From Clostridiales bacterium (GTDB lineage Bacteria > Bacillota > Clostridia > Oscillospirales > Oscillospiraceae), in contig SFDT01000032.1 of the NCBI GenBank assembly GCA_004558115.1, positions 1 through 18,968 on the forward strand: 18,968 bases of DNA, written 5' to 3'. How positions within the stretch are numbered: the first letter of the stretch is position 1; each line of letters begins with the position of its first letter. Shown here piece after piece: positions 1 through 7,417 of this stretch. Below the pieces are notes generated by a model. The model did not search any database. It was not told where the DNA came from and was given only the letters and a program-made list of their open reading frames with translations. The translations under genes and the position numbers were made by a program.

Positions 1-14
1 CTCTTTTTTACATT

Positions 15-440
15 TTAGTATCTCACAAAACCAGTTACTTTCACAACACTGCCAGAATTGTTCCTGATGCCAAGGCGATAATTATCTGCCTCGGTAATTT
101 TAATAGTTTGATCAATGCTTCCATCTGTTACATTGACATAATGGAAAATACCGTCTGAATCAATTAGGCCAAAATCTACACTTGCATCCTCTGGAGAATA
201 CGTTGCTCTAATACGCACCGTTTCTCCAGCCTCCATTGAAAACGCATCCTTAGCATTGGCGTTTGCATTTCCATACGCACTCACTTCAACATTAAAAGTT
301 TTCGAAGCACGCATGATGCCTTGCTCAATTTCAATAATGCCGCCCTCGCTCGGAAGCCCCGTAGCTACAGCGTCAACATTAAGACAGCAAATTGAAATTA
401 CACAAGCTAATACCAGAGAGAGCTTATTTTTCAACTGCAT
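15..440 (-). CDS. Small exported protein of unknown function
   Basis: Predicted 141-residue exported protein of no family I recognise. The ATG at 440 is chosen over an upstream in-frame ATG because a GGGAGGTGAG ribosome binding site lies just before it and the protein then begins with Lys-rich residues and a hydrophobic core (LSLVLACVISICC), a good Sec signal peptide with likely cleavage near AVA-TG around residue 28. There is no lipobox at a suitable place. The mature part is short, polar and rich in alternating hydrophobic residues (VRIRATY, YRLGIRNNSG, VKVTGFVRY), suggesting a small beta-sandwich resembling pre-peptidase or Ig-like folds; this is inference. It starts 26 nt after the stop of the membrane-anchored XRE regulator, so the two are probably co-transcribed and may act together. 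Codon use is AT-richer than genes beyond 1,390, consistent with acquired DNA. Confidence 0.75.
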   Translation of the reverse strand: MQLKNKLSLVLACVISICCLNVDAVATGLPSEGGIIEIEQGIMRASKTFNVEVSAYGNANANAKDAFSMEAGETVRIRATYSPEDASVDFGLIDSDGIFHYVNVTDGSIDQTIKITEADNYRLGIRNNSGSVVKVTGFVRY

Positions 441-466
441 TCCGCTCACCTCCCTTCTACCACAAA

Positions 467-886
467 TTACCAATCAATCTCAATTTCTGTTTGAGACTCG
501 TTCCATTTGTCACTTTTCGTATCCGCTATATCTATAATCGTTTTATTATTGTGGGTCAGAAAATATCCAAATACTCCAACAGATATGATACCGATAAGAA
601 CCATCGCTATAATGGCAATAACCATTTTGTCTTTATGCTTGATTTTACCAAGAGAAAGTTCGTCAATTGGGACTCCGCTTTTTCTTTCAGAATCTTCTTT
701 TAACAAATAATCAACGGGTACTTCATATAAGATGCTCAAGCATTTAAGATTATCCGTAGATGGTAACGCTGTTCCTGATTCCCATCTGGAAATAGCTTGC
801 CTGGAAATATCCAGTTTCTCCGCAACAGCTAATTGCGTCAACCCTTTCTCTTTGCGCAAGGTGACAAGTTTTTCTTTTAATTCCAT
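467..886 (-). CDS. Membrane-anchored XRE/Cro-type HTH regulator
   Basis: Predicted 139-residue DNA-binding regulator. Residues about 7-62 form an XRE-family helix-turn-helix (LRKEKGLTQ..VAEKL.ISRQAISRWESG..LPS..NL..LS..Y.VPVDYLL). A charged linker follows, then one transmembrane helix at about 88-110 (MVIAIIAMVLIGIISVGVF) and a 29-residue acidic tail predicted to lie outside the membrane. Such one-helix XRE proteins are common in gut Clostridia and may respond to envelope signals; the ligand is unknown. The start MELKEKL is preferred because AGATGGGGATG lies a suitable distance upstream and family members begin this way; ATGs at 895 and 901 are alternatives. A 12+12 bp palindrome lies about 35 bp upstream over the probable promoter, implying autoregulation. 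It is followed by the exported-protein gene, probably as one operon. Confidence 0.88.
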   Translation of the reverse strand: MELKEKLVTLRKEKGLTQLAVAEKLDISRQAISRWESGTALPSTDNLKCLSILYEVPVDYLLKEDSERKSGVPIDELSLGKIKHKDKMVIAIIAMVLIGIISVGVFGYFLTHNNKTIIDIADTKSDKWNESQTEIEIDW

Positions 887-921
887 GTTTTTCATCCCCA
901 TCTTATTTCAACAGGCTCTAT

Positions 922-947
922 AATGTAAACCGCTTGCGGTTTACATT
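922..947. promoter_or_regulatory. Palindromic operator upstream of the XRE gene
   Basis: A perfect inverted repeat with 12-nt arms, AATGTAAACCGC and GCGGTTTACATT, separated by TT. It lies upstream of the XRE gene. On the minus strand its inner edge runs into a TATAGA -10-like hexamer, with a poor -35 (TGTAAA) 17 bp before it inside the palindrome. Binding of an XRE dimer here would block its own promoter. The palindrome is seen directly; the operator role is inferred. Confidence 0.7.
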
Positions 948-980
948 TAGGCAATCTACGGTTGCATAATCTCGTTTTTT

Positions 981-1032
981 ATAAAAATGCCCTGAGCAGA
1001 GCCGGGCAACGCTCCGCTTGGGGCATTTTTAT
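981..1032. terminator. Long bidirectional terminator hairpin
   Basis: Outer arms ATAAAAATGCCC (981-992) and GGGCATTTTTAT (1021-1032) are perfectly complementary and bring a T-run on either strand. Inner segments (AGC.GAGC with GCTC.GCT) extend the stem. The stop codon of the minus-strand gene remnant at 1029 lies inside the right arm, so it probably terminated that former operon and insulates the XRE promoter. Confidence 0.75.
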
Positions 1033-1311
1033 CTCTGCAACTTTTTGTGTTTCGCAAACTTTGCCGCATGGTCACTTCTGTATTCCGCCATCACTTCAGG
1101 CACCAGATCACTTACGTCCTTGCGCTGCACATAAGCAACTTTCTGAATATCATAGTACAGGATGGGCAGCACCGACAAGTTGGTTTGCCTCTCCCGCGTT
1201 CTTCCCTTTTGCCGCCAGCTGTTGCTCCGTGCTTTCCGCCTCTGGATCCCAGCCGGCTCCAATGATACTCTTAAACGCTGATTCCTTGTCAAACTTTGCT
1301 TTTCCAGCCAT
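1029..1311 (-). pseudogene. Frameshifted small gene, possible remnant of a mobile-element module
   Basis: Read from ATG at 1311 (after GAAAGGAG about 14 nt upstream), one frame gives 53 residues starting MAGKAKFDKESAFKSIIG and stops at 1150. A neighbouring frame then continues with protein-like sequence (LPILYYDIQKVAYVQRKDVSD...AAKFAKHKKLQR) to a stop at 1029. Together they would make one protein of about 94 residues with a Lys-rich C-terminus, so a single frameshift between about 1155 and 1190 is the likely lesion. The ATG overlaps the stop of an upstream reading frame (TGATG), the sign of a former operon. I do not recognise the family. A small partner of a ParA-like ATPase in an integrative element is a guess only. 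Two separate small genes is the alternative reading. Confidence 0.45.
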
Positions 1312-1380
1312 CACGCATCTGCTCCTTTCAAAAATTCCTCAATAAAGGACCTGTAGTCATCGGCCACAGCAGTCCTTTTT
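1311..1380 (-). pseudogene. C-terminal stump of a lost gene (22 codons)
   Basis: On the minus strand the frame ending in TGA at 1311 reads KRTAVADDYRSFIEEFLKG then ADA. It looks like a natural protein C-terminus and overlaps the following ATG by one base (TGATG). Nothing recognisable continues upstream: within about 10 bp of 1380 the sequence changes to the GC-rich end of the CmpB-family gene. The gene body has been deleted, leaving the tail of an operon. Family unknown; a ParA-like ATPase tail is possible but unproven. Confidence 0.35.
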
Positions 1381-1386
1381 TGACGG

Positions 1387-2418
1387 TTAATCACCCAGCT
1401 TCCGCAGGGTCTCCAGCACTTCGACCAGCTCTGCCCGGACACGGGCGGAGGGGTTGGCCCGCAGAATGCGCATGGAGCGGTGGTAGACCCGGGTGCCCCG
1501 GGCCTGGATGGCGCTTTCCCAGCGGTGGAGCCGCGCAATGGCCTCGTCCAACTCCGCCCGGGTCTGGGCACTCAGCTCCTTGCTCTGGTCCCGGGCGTCC
1601 TCCAAGTGGTCCCGGGCGTCCTCCAGCACCTCGGCAATGTTTTGCAGGGCCTCCAGCTTGGCGGAGGTGCGGCGGCGCAGGGCATTGTCCGCCACCTCCC
1701 GGCGGCGGATCTTCCGGTCCTGCCGGGCCTGGCGCTGTTCTTCCAGCTCCTCCTCGATCCGCTTTTGCAGCAGCAGCTTTTCCACTTCGGTGCGCTCCCG
1801 GAACTTCCGCAGGTCGTCCTCGGCAAAGGCCGCGGCCACCTCGGCCCGCTTGGCCAGCCGCCGCAGGTCCTCGTTCTCCTCCGTCACGCGGGTGAGGATC
1901 TCCTTGAGGTCCAGAGCATCCTGGACGGAGCGGACCACATCGGCGGAGAAGACGGCGGTGAGCACGATGGCCGCCGGGTCCACCAGCCAGGCGGGCACAT
2001 CCGCCAGCAGCCGGCCCACCGGCGGGTGCAGGAACCGCACCAGCAAAATGGAGAAAAAGCCCCAGGCGATGGAGCTGGACAGGCAGATATGGCCGTTCAG
2101 GTTGAACTTTTGCTTGGAGTAGTCCCAATAGCGCACCTGAAACAGCCGCTCCATGACGGCACCGGTGACGTATTCCAGCACCGTGGCGGCCAGCATACCC
2201 AAAAGCCACACCAGTCGCAGGTCGTTTTCCACCGGAAGGGTGACAAACAGGATGATAATGGCGCCGGAACCGTAAATGGGCAGCAGCGGGCCGTGGAGAA
2301 AGCCCCGGTTCACCCAGCGGTGCTGCCGGAGGGAGACGTAGCAGCTCTCCCACACCCAGCCGCAGAAGCAGTAAAAGAAAAACAGCAGGACCCATTGGCC
2401 TGTGGTGTATACGTGCAT
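1387..2418 (-). CDS. CmpB-family (putative type IV ABC transporter) membrane protein with long coiled coil
   Basis: Predicted 343-residue membrane protein. Residues 8-160 hold four to five hydrophobic segments and the pattern I associate with the ABC_trans_CmpB family (PF06541): GFLHGPLLPIYGSGA, then LEYVTGAVMERLFQVRYWDYS, FNLNGHICL and WG. The function of this family is not established; a transporter role is only its database name. From about 165 to 310 the chain is highly charged and almost wholly alpha-helical (for example RKFRERTEVEKLLLQKRIEE), predicting a long cytoplasmic coiled coil that many family members have in shorter form. The ATG at 2418 has AAGGAG eight bases upstream; a longer in-frame extension reaching 2778 runs antiparallel through a terminator and is rejected. 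A TTGTTC-17-TATAAT promoter lies just upstream. It is monocistronic in this window. Confidence 0.8.
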   Translation of the reverse strand: MHVYTTGQWVLLFFFYCFCGWVWESCYVSLRQHRWVNRGFLHGPLLPIYGSGAIIILFVTLPVENDLRLVWLLGMLAATVLEYVTGAVMERLFQVRYWDYSKQKFNLNGHICLSSSIAWGFFSILLVRFLHPPVGRLLADVPAWLVDPAAIVLTAVFSADVVRSVQDALDLKEILTRVTEENEDLRRLAKRAEVAAAFAEDDLRKFRERTEVEKLLLQKRIEEELEEQRQARQDRKIRRREVADNALRRRTSAKLEALQNIAEVLEDARDHLEDARDQSKELSAQTRAELDEAIARLHRWESAIQARGTRVYHRSMRILRANPSARVRAELVEVLETLRKLGD

Positions 2419-2445
2419 AAAAAAGCTCCTTTCAAGAACAAGCCC

Positions 2446-2474
2446 ATTATAGCAGCCTCTTCCCGGCGGAACAA
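2446..2474 (-). promoter_or_regulatory. Probable sigma-A promoter of the CmpB-family gene
   Basis: On the minus strand TTGTTC (2469-2474) and a perfect TATAAT (2446-2451) are 17 bp apart, about 28 bp before the ATG at 2418. Confidence 0.6.
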
Positions 2475-2556
2475 CGGTCAAAAGGCGAAATCTGTCGAAA
2501 AAGCGCCTGCCCCAGACCTCTTGGCAGCATATTCCAAAACACCGGGGAACATGCCG

Positions 2557-2594
2557 CGAAAAACGTCCCCGGCGCGCACCGCGCCGGGGACGTT
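2557..2594 (-). terminator. Rho-independent terminator of the SLH glycosidase gene
   Basis: A perfect 15-bp stem, AACGTCCCCGGCGCG (2562-2576) and its complement (2580-2594), with a 3-nt loop. It lies 8 bp past the minus-strand stop at 2603. In that direction the stem ends in a run of five Ts. Confidence 0.85.
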
Positions 2595-2602
2595 CCACGG
2601 GG

Positions 2603-5600
2603 TCACAGCAGGTTATAGAGGATCTTGGCCATCTGGCCCCGGGTGATGTTGTTTCCGGGGCGGAAGGTACCGTCGGCATAGCCGCCGATGATGCCCTGGG
2701 CCGCCATGGTCTGGATGTAATAGGTGGCGTAAGAGGGGATCTTGGCGCTGTCAGAGAAGGTGAGCGCCGCGGCGGCATAGCCCTTCTCCTGGGTACGGCC
2801 GATCATGGTGGCCGCCTGGGCCCGGGTCAAACTGGCGCCGGGGTTGAAATACAGCCGCCCGTCCTTGCCGGTGGAGCCGTTGATGACGCCCTCGGTGTAC
2901 AGCGCCCGGATGGCGGGCAGGGCGTAGTCAGGGATGCTCTTGAGGTCCGCGAAGGGCAGCGTCACATCGGCGTACTTGCTCTCGTCCAGACCCAGGTAGC
3001 GGTACAGCATGACGGAGAACTGGGCCCGGGTGATGTTGTCATTGGGGCGGAAGGTGCCGTCGGCGTAGCCGGTGGTGATACCGGACTGGTAGAGGAAATC
3101 CACGTAGGCCGCTGCCCAGTAATCCCGGGTGTCGGTAAACACGGGGGTCCAGTCAGCCGCCACAGGCACGTCGTAGGAAGCCCGGCCGATGTTGCCGGAC
3201 GCGTCCCGGGCGGTGATGGTGACGCGGTGGGGATTGCCGTCGGAGATGAGAGGGGTGGTGAGGGCGCCGGTAGAGGCGTTGTAGGTAAAGTCCTGCGCCT
3301 CGCCGTCCCAGGTGACGGTGACAGCCTCCCGGGGAAGCACGCCGTCCACATCATCGGAGATGGCGGCGGTCAGAGAAAGGCCGTCAGTGCTGAGAGTGAC
3401 GGTGGGGACCGCACTGTCCATGATGCCGTTGTAGGAGGCCACGACCTGGTCCAGATAGACGGTGCCGGTCCGGGCGGTGTCGGGATACTCCACGATGATG
3501 GTACCGAAGCCGTCGTCATAGGTGACGCTCTCGCCGGCGCTGACCCGGAAGCCCTGGATGGCGAAGGCGTCGCCCTGGGTGGAGACGGAGACCTGCTTCC
3601 AACCGGTGAAGTCCAGGGTGGTGATGGTCCTGGTAAGACTGTCTCCGAAGCTGTCGCTGTATACCAGCTCCAGCTGGTTGCCGGAACCGTCGCCATAGAC
3701 CCACATGGTCAGGCTGGTGTAGATCTGGTTGTTGACAGACGCCGGCTCATCGGCATACCATGCCGCCGCGTAGCCGCTGCTGAGATCCAGCGTGTAGTCC
3801 AGCCTGCCGGCGGCGCGGCCGTACTTCACGGCGTCGGCGGCGGTGGTCCGGCTGAAGGTGAGGCCGCCGGCGTAACTGCCGTCAAAAATGGTCCGGGCGG
3901 ACTCAAAGTCCTCCACCACGTTCAGCGCCAGCTTGGACACGGTGACGGGGATGGAGGTCCGCTGCCCGCCGGCGGAGACCGTGATGGTGCCGGTGCCGGG
4001 GGCGGTGGCGGTAAAGCGGCCGTCAGCGGTGATGGTGCCGATGCCGCCTTCCACAGACCAGCGGAAGGCCTCCTGGTCCGCCGTCAGGGGCAGGTGCTGG
4101 TAAGCGGCGGTGGCCCGCAGCTGTACGGTGGAGCCGGGGGCTGCGGTGAGGGAGGTGAGGATGGAGCTGTCGCTGCCCCGGATGGCGACATCATCGGGGG
4201 TCTCGATGACGTGGACCACGGTGGAGCCGGTTTTGCCCCGGCGGTCAGCGGTGACAGTGATGTCACAGTCGTAGTCCGGCGTCAGCAGGACGTTTCCGTC
4301 CAGCTGGCCGTCGTCGGCCTCCAGGGAGAACCGCTCGTCCTCCATGGGGATGAAGTTGGTGTCCACGGCGGCGGCGGAGATGTTCACCTTGCTGCCCGCC
4401 AGGACATACTGGCTGTCGGCCTTCACATAGAAGTGGCTCAGCTTGCCGGAGGCCTCGCTGTCCGCCACCAGGAAGATCTGGTTGCTGACGGAGCGTTCGC
4501 TGCCGCCGGAGGGGGTGTTGATGGTCTGGGCAGCGGTGTCGTCCGGCTCCGTCACGGTGAGGGTGGTGGAGCCGCCGCCGTCCAGGCACAGCGCCGTCTC
4601 GCAGCCCAGCTCCATGAGCCGCTGGGCCACCTGCTGCAACGTGGCGCCGATGGAGTGGCCGGATTTCCGGCCGTCGATGGTGTAAAACACCAGCGTGCCG
4701 TCCCGCTTCTGTCCCACGGCGGTGCGGGGGTCGGCGCCGCTGGGCAGACCGGACACCACGGCGCCGTTCTCCACCAGGGAGTACAGGGCGCCCAGGGCGC
4801 AGCGCACCTCGTTCCACCGCGCATCGGCGGCCTCCGCCGTCACGGTGACGGTGGAGCCCACCGGCAGGTTCCGCAGGGCGTCGATATAGTAGCTGTTGGA
4901 CTGGAGATTCACGGACAGTACCACCTGGTCCGGGGCGATGGCGGTGGCGGCGGTGGCCTCCACCACCTGCTCCACAGTGAGGGCCAGCTCTCCGCCAATG
5001 GACAGCTCCCCGTCCTCCACGGTGCAGATCACGTCCACGCCGGGCTCCGTGTTGCCGGTGGTGTGCTTGGCATTGAAGTCGTAGGTATATAGGTAGATGC
5101 CGCCGGAGGAGACCCGGGCCTTGTTGACGCCGGACAGCTGGCGGACGACCTTTGTCAACGTGCCGTAGCCGTCGTCCACTTCATAGCCCAGGTCCGCGAT
5201 GACCTTCAGGCCGGGCTTGCCCAGGACGGCGGAGCCGTCCTCCAGAAAGCCGATGGCGTAATACCCGCCGTCGCTGCTGCGCAGCTGGCCGTCCGTCACC
5301 ACCAGGCCGATGGGAAGGCCTGTGCCGAAGTTGAAAAAGTCGCCGTTGATGCCGGCCACCACCCGGTAGCCCTCGTTCTCCAGCCGCTTGGCGGCGGCGG
5401 AGAGGGTGGAGCAGGCGGTGAGGGTGTCGCCGTAGGTGACGACGGGGGTCACATCGTCATTGGGCGTGTATGTAATGAGGTTTTCCGTCCGGAGGTCTGA
5501 ATAGGCGGTGCTCCAGAACACGTTGGTGGAGAGCTGGGTCTCCTGGTTCAAAAGGGTCTCCTGGCTGGTGAGGTCTTCCCCCAGCGCCTCCGACGCGGCG

Positions 5601-5674
5601 GCGGTCACCGCCAGGGAGGACACCAGGCTCAAACTCAGCAGGAGCGACAGGGTGCGGTGCAGGAATTTTTTCAT
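2603..5674 (-). CDS. Secreted phosphodiester glycosidase (NAGPA domain) with Ig-like and SLH anchor domains
   Basis: Predicted 1,023-residue cell-surface enzyme. Residues 1-28 are a signal peptide (LLLSLSLVSSLAVTAAA). About 105-402 match the NAGPA/phosphodiester-glycosidase fold, with the NGDFFNFG motif at 110-117 and the LCLDGGGST motif at 362-370; this family cleaves GlcNAc-1-phosphodiester bonds in relatives, including wall polymers. About 500-582 is a BIG2-like Ig domain (TITADGRFTATAPGTGTITV), 588-748 a carbohydrate-binding-like beta-sandwich (VEDFESA...GTVYLDQV), and 752-838 another Ig-like domain. Three SLH repeats follow at about 845-895, 905-962 and 970-1023, each with GYADGTFRP/..TRAQ-type motifs, which bind pyruvylated wall polymers. 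The ATG at 5674 has GGAGG six bases upstream and directly precedes the signal peptide; the longer frame to 5800 is rejected. The substrate is not determinable from sequence. Confidence 0.93.
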   Translation of the reverse strand: MKKFLHRTLSLLLSLSLVSSLAVTAAASEALGEDLTSQETLLNQETQLSTNVFWSTAYSDLRTENLITYTPNDDVTPVVTYGDTLTACSTLSAAAKRLENEGYRVVAGINGDFFNFGTGLPIGLVVTDGQLRSSDGGYYAIGFLEDGSAVLGKPGLKVIADLGYEVDDGYGTLTKVVRQLSGVNKARVSSGGIYLYTYDFNAKHTTGNTEPGVDVICTVEDGELSIGGELALTVEQVVEATAATAIAPDQVVLSVNLQSNSYYIDALRNLPVGSTVTVTAEAADARWNEVRCALGALYSLVENGAVVSGLPSGADPRTAVGQKRDGTLVFYTIDGRKSGHSIGATLQQVAQRLMELGCETALCLDGGGSTTLTVTEPDDTAAQTINTPSGGSERSVSNQIFLVADSEASGKLSHFYVKADSQYVLAGSKVNISAAAVDTNFIPMEDERFSLEADDGQLDGNVLLTPDYDCDITVTADRRGKTGSTVVHVIETPDDVAIRGSDSSILTSLTAAPGSTVQLRATAAYQHLPLTADQEAFRWSVEGGIGTITADGRFTATAPGTGTITVSAGGQRTSIPVTVSKLALNVVEDFESARTIFDGSYAGGLTFSRTTAADAVKYGRAAGRLDYTLDLSSGYAAAWYADEPASVNNQIYTSLTMWVYGDGSGNQLELVYSDSFGDSLTRTITTLDFTGWKQVSVSTQGDAFAIQGFRVSAGESVTYDDGFGTIIVEYPDTARTGTVYLDQVVASYNGIMDSAVPTVTLSTDGLSLTAAISDDVDGVLPREAVTVTWDGEAQDFTYNASTGALTTPLISDGNPHRVTITARDASGNIGRASYDVPVAADWTPVFTDTRDYWAAAYVDFLYQSGITTGYADGTFRPNDNITRAQFSVMLYRYLGLDESKYADVTLPFADLKSIPDYALPAIRALYTEGVINGSTGKDGRLYFNPGASLTRAQAATMIGRTQEKGYAAAALTFSDSAKIPSYATYYIQTMAAQGIIGGYADGTFRPGNNITRGQMAKILYNLL

Positions 5675-5720
5675 AGGTTGCCTCCAAAGAAACCGTGGGT
5701 GGTCTACATAACGTTTTACC

Positions 5721-5755
5721 AGAATAACACAAAGCGGGGACAAAGTAAATGTCAA
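5721..5755 (-). promoter_or_regulatory. Candidate promoter of the SLH glycosidase gene
   Basis: On the minus strand TATTCT (5721-5726) lies 17 bp after TTTACT (5744-5749). A perfect TTGACA (5750-5755) is adjacent but 23 bp from that -10, so which -35 is used is uncertain. Confidence 0.4.
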
Positions 5756-5845
5756 AGCGGAAACAAAAATCTGGAGCGGCAGGAAATTTCCGCCCTTCAT
5801 AAGGACGGCGCCGGGGGAAAAGGTTCCCCGGCGGTGCCTTGCGCT

Positions 5846-5875
5846 TTCAAAGAGGTTATATTATTATATTATAAT
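5846..5875 (+). promoter_or_regulatory. Promoter of the ferredoxin gene
   Basis: TTCAAA (5846-5851) and a perfect TATAAT (5870-5875) are 18 bp apart, in an AT-rich island of a GC-rich region. TTGCGC (5839-5844) with TATTAT (5862-5867), 17 bp apart, is an overlapping alternative. Confidence 0.6.
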
Positions 5876-5901
5876 GAGAAAAAACCTGAGGAGGGGAGCC
5901 T

Positions 5902-6087
5902 ATGCGAGTATCCGTGGACGGCAGCCGCTGCATCGGCTGCGGCATGTGCCAGGCGGCGGTACCCGGCGTGTTCCGGGTGGTGGAGAAGGTGTCCACCGTG
6001 TGTGCCCAGCCGGAAAAGGCCCAGGAGGGCCGGACCTTCGACGCGGCCAACGGCTGCCCGGTGAACGCCATCCGGATCGTCCGGTAA
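5902..6087 (+). CDS. Single-cluster 4Fe-4S ferredoxin
   Basis: A 61-residue soluble electron carrier. Cys10, Cys13 and Cys16 form CIGCGMC and Cys52 lies in GCPVNAI, the standard four ligands of a monocluster [4Fe-4S] ferredoxin of the Bacillus/Clostridium kind. Cys34 is extra; in some relatives it can form a disulfide or stay unbound. The second CxxCxxC of 2[4Fe-4S] clostridial ferredoxins is absent. The ATG follows GAGGAGGGGAGCCT, a strong ribosome binding site, and a TATAAT promoter lies about 27 bp upstream. It is monocistronic and ends in a bidirectional terminator shared with hemW. Its redox partner is not evident; the neighbouring radical SAM protein needs an electron donor, but convergent orientation gives no direct support for a link. 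Confidence 0.93.
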   Translation: MRVSVDGSRCIGCGMCQAAVPGVFRVVEKVSTVCAQPEKAQEGRTFDAANGCPVNAIRIVR

Positions 6088-6125
6088 AAAACAGGCGCGT
6101 GCAAATGGCACGCGCCTGTTTTTTT
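6086..6125. terminator. Bidirectional terminator between ferredoxin and hemW
   Basis: Stem ACAGGCGCGTGC (6091-6102) and GCACGCGCCTGT (6108-6119) with a 5-nt loop, flanked by six As on the left and seven Ts on the right. It serves the ferredoxin gene on plus and the convergent hemW gene on minus. Confidence 0.9.
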
Positions 6126-6140
6126 ATAAAGAGAGCAAGT

Positions 6141-7352
6141 TCAGGGAAGCTCCACCCGGAAATCTCCCCGGGCAGCGGCCTCCGCCCGGCGGCGCTTGTC
6201 CTCCGCCAGGGCGTCCAGCATGCCGCCGATGATTTGGTTGGACACCAGAAAGCCCCGGGGCGTCAGATGCCAGCGGCCATCTTCCTCCACGGCGTAGCCC
6301 GCCTGGACACACTGGCCCAGGAAGGGCAGAAAGCAGTCGAAGCGGCGGCGGAAGCGGCGCTGGAACTCCCTGGGGTCCAGGCCCTGTACGGTCCGAAGCC
6401 CCAGCATCACCCACTCCGTGTCCCGGTCCAGGTCCGGGATGCGGTCGTTTTCCGACAGCATGGGCGTGTGGTCCCGGACGCCCCGGATGTAGCCCTCCAG
6501 GTCCTTTTCGTAGGCGTAGCGGACGCCGCCGAAGTCCGAGTGGGCGCCGGGGCCGAAGCCGGCGTATTCCCCCAGGGTCCAGTATTTCAGGTTGTGGCGG
6601 GATTCCCGGCCCGTCCGGGCAAAGTTGGAGATCTCATACTGCCGGTAGCCGTGGCGCAGCAGATAGTCCACGGTGTCCAGATACATATCCGCCTGGGCCT
6701 CATCATCGGGGAGGTCCGCGGTGTCCCGGCGGGCATAGAGGGGGGTGCCCTCCTCCACCTTCAGGCCGTAGCAGCTCAGATGCTCCGGCGCCAGGTCCAC
6801 GGCGGCGGCCAGATTCTCCATCCAGCGCTGGCGGGTCTGGCCGGGCAGGCCGTAGATGAGGTCCAGGGAGAGGTTGTCGAACTGGGCCTTCCGGGCGGCC
6901 TCCACCGCCTGGCGCACCTGGGCCATGGTGTGGACCCGGCCAATACCCTGAAGCTCCTGGTCGCAGGCGGACTGCATCCCCAGGGAGATGCGGTTGAAGC
7001 CTGCCTTCCGCAGGGCCTTCAGGGCCTTCCAGTCTCCGGCGGAGTCGGGGTTGGCCTCCAGGGTGATCTCCGCCTCCCGGGATACCTGGTAGCGCTTCGC
7101 AATGGTTTTCAGAATTTTCACCAGCCGCTTTTCCCCCAGGCAGCTGGGAGTGCCGCCGCCGAAATAGACGGTGTCCACCAGGTGTCCGGCGGCGAAGGGA
7201 GCTGTTTCGGTGAGGTGGGCGCACAGGGCGTCCACATAATCGTCCATGCGGCTCTCGCTGCGGGGCAGGGAGTAAAAGTCGCAGTAGACGCATTTTTGCT
7301 TGCAGAAAGGGATGTGGATATACAGGCCCAGGGGTTTCAGCGGGGCTTTCAT
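6141..7352 (-). CDS. hemW: HemW-type radical SAM protein (heme chaperone; HemN-like)
   Basis: A 403-residue cytoplasmic radical SAM protein, full length for the family. Cys17, Cys21 and Cys24 (CKQKCVYCDF) bind the [4Fe-4S] cluster. The residue after the third Cys+1 is Phe, not the Cys of true HemN coproporphyrinogen dehydrogenase, which points to HemW. YFGGGTPS (63-70) is the SAM-binding glycine motif, and HNLKYW (253-258) is the HemW signature linked to heme binding. Known HemW proteins transfer heme rather than oxidise coproporphyrinogen III. The C-terminal third (about 300-390) is the HemN-like C-terminal domain. The ATG at 7352 follows AGGGAGG. A TTGCAA-17-TACACT promoter lies in the short region shared with the divergent spoVAC. 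Older annotations may call it an oxygen-independent coproporphyrinogen III oxidase. Confidence 0.95.
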   Translation of the reverse strand: MKAPLKPLGLYIHIPFCKQKCVYCDFYSLPRSESRMDDYVDALCAHLTETAPFAAGHLVDTVYFGGGTPSCLGEKRLVKILKTIAKRYQVSREAEITLEANPDSAGDWKALKALRKAGFNRISLGMQSACDQELQGIGRVHTMAQVRQAVEAARKAQFDNLSLDLIYGLPGQTRQRWMENLAAAVDLAPEHLSCYGLKVEEGTPLYARRDTADLPDDEAQADMYLDTVDYLLRHGYRQYEISNFARTGRESRHNLKYWTLGEYAGFGPGAHSDFGGVRYAYEKDLEGYIRGVRDHTPMLSENDRIPDLDRDTEWVMLGLRTVQGLDPREFQRRFRRRFDCFLPFLGQCVQAGYAVEEDGRWHLTPRGFLVSNQIIGGMLDALAEDKRRRAEAAARGDFRVELP

Positions 7353-7384
7353 GGCAGGTCCTCCCTTGTATGAACATCCTTACC

Positions 7385-7413
7385 AGTGTACCCCGTCGGA
7401 GGCACCTTTGCAA
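7385..7413 (-). promoter_or_regulatory. Probable sigma-A promoter of hemW
   Basis: Minus-strand TTGCAA (7408-7413) and TACACT (7385-7390) are separated by 17 bp, 33 bp before the hemW start. Confidence 0.6.
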
Positions 7414-7417
7414 GTAC

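Noticed and set aside
962..1345. 127-codon plus-strand frame across the terminator and gene remnants
   Set aside because: It spans a terminator hairpin and is antisense to more protein-like minus-strand fragments.
1480..2646. A long plus-strand frame opposite the CmpB-family gene
   Set aside because: The minus-strand protein has membrane segments and family motifs; the plus translation is compositionally skewed and crosses the terminator at 2562-2594.
2419..2778. N-terminal extension of the CmpB-family protein to 2778
   Set aside because: The extension runs through a promoter and a terminator and reads as Pro/Arg-rich shadow; the ATG at 2418 has a proper ribosome binding site and begins the membrane domain.
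5675..5800. Upstream extension of the SLH glycosidase
   Set aside because: The signal peptide begins at 5674 behind GGAGG; the extension overlaps the promoter region.
5902..6087. Ferredoxin as a dedicated electron donor to HemW
   Set aside because: The genes converge from separate promoters on a shared terminator; adjacency alone does not support a functional link.
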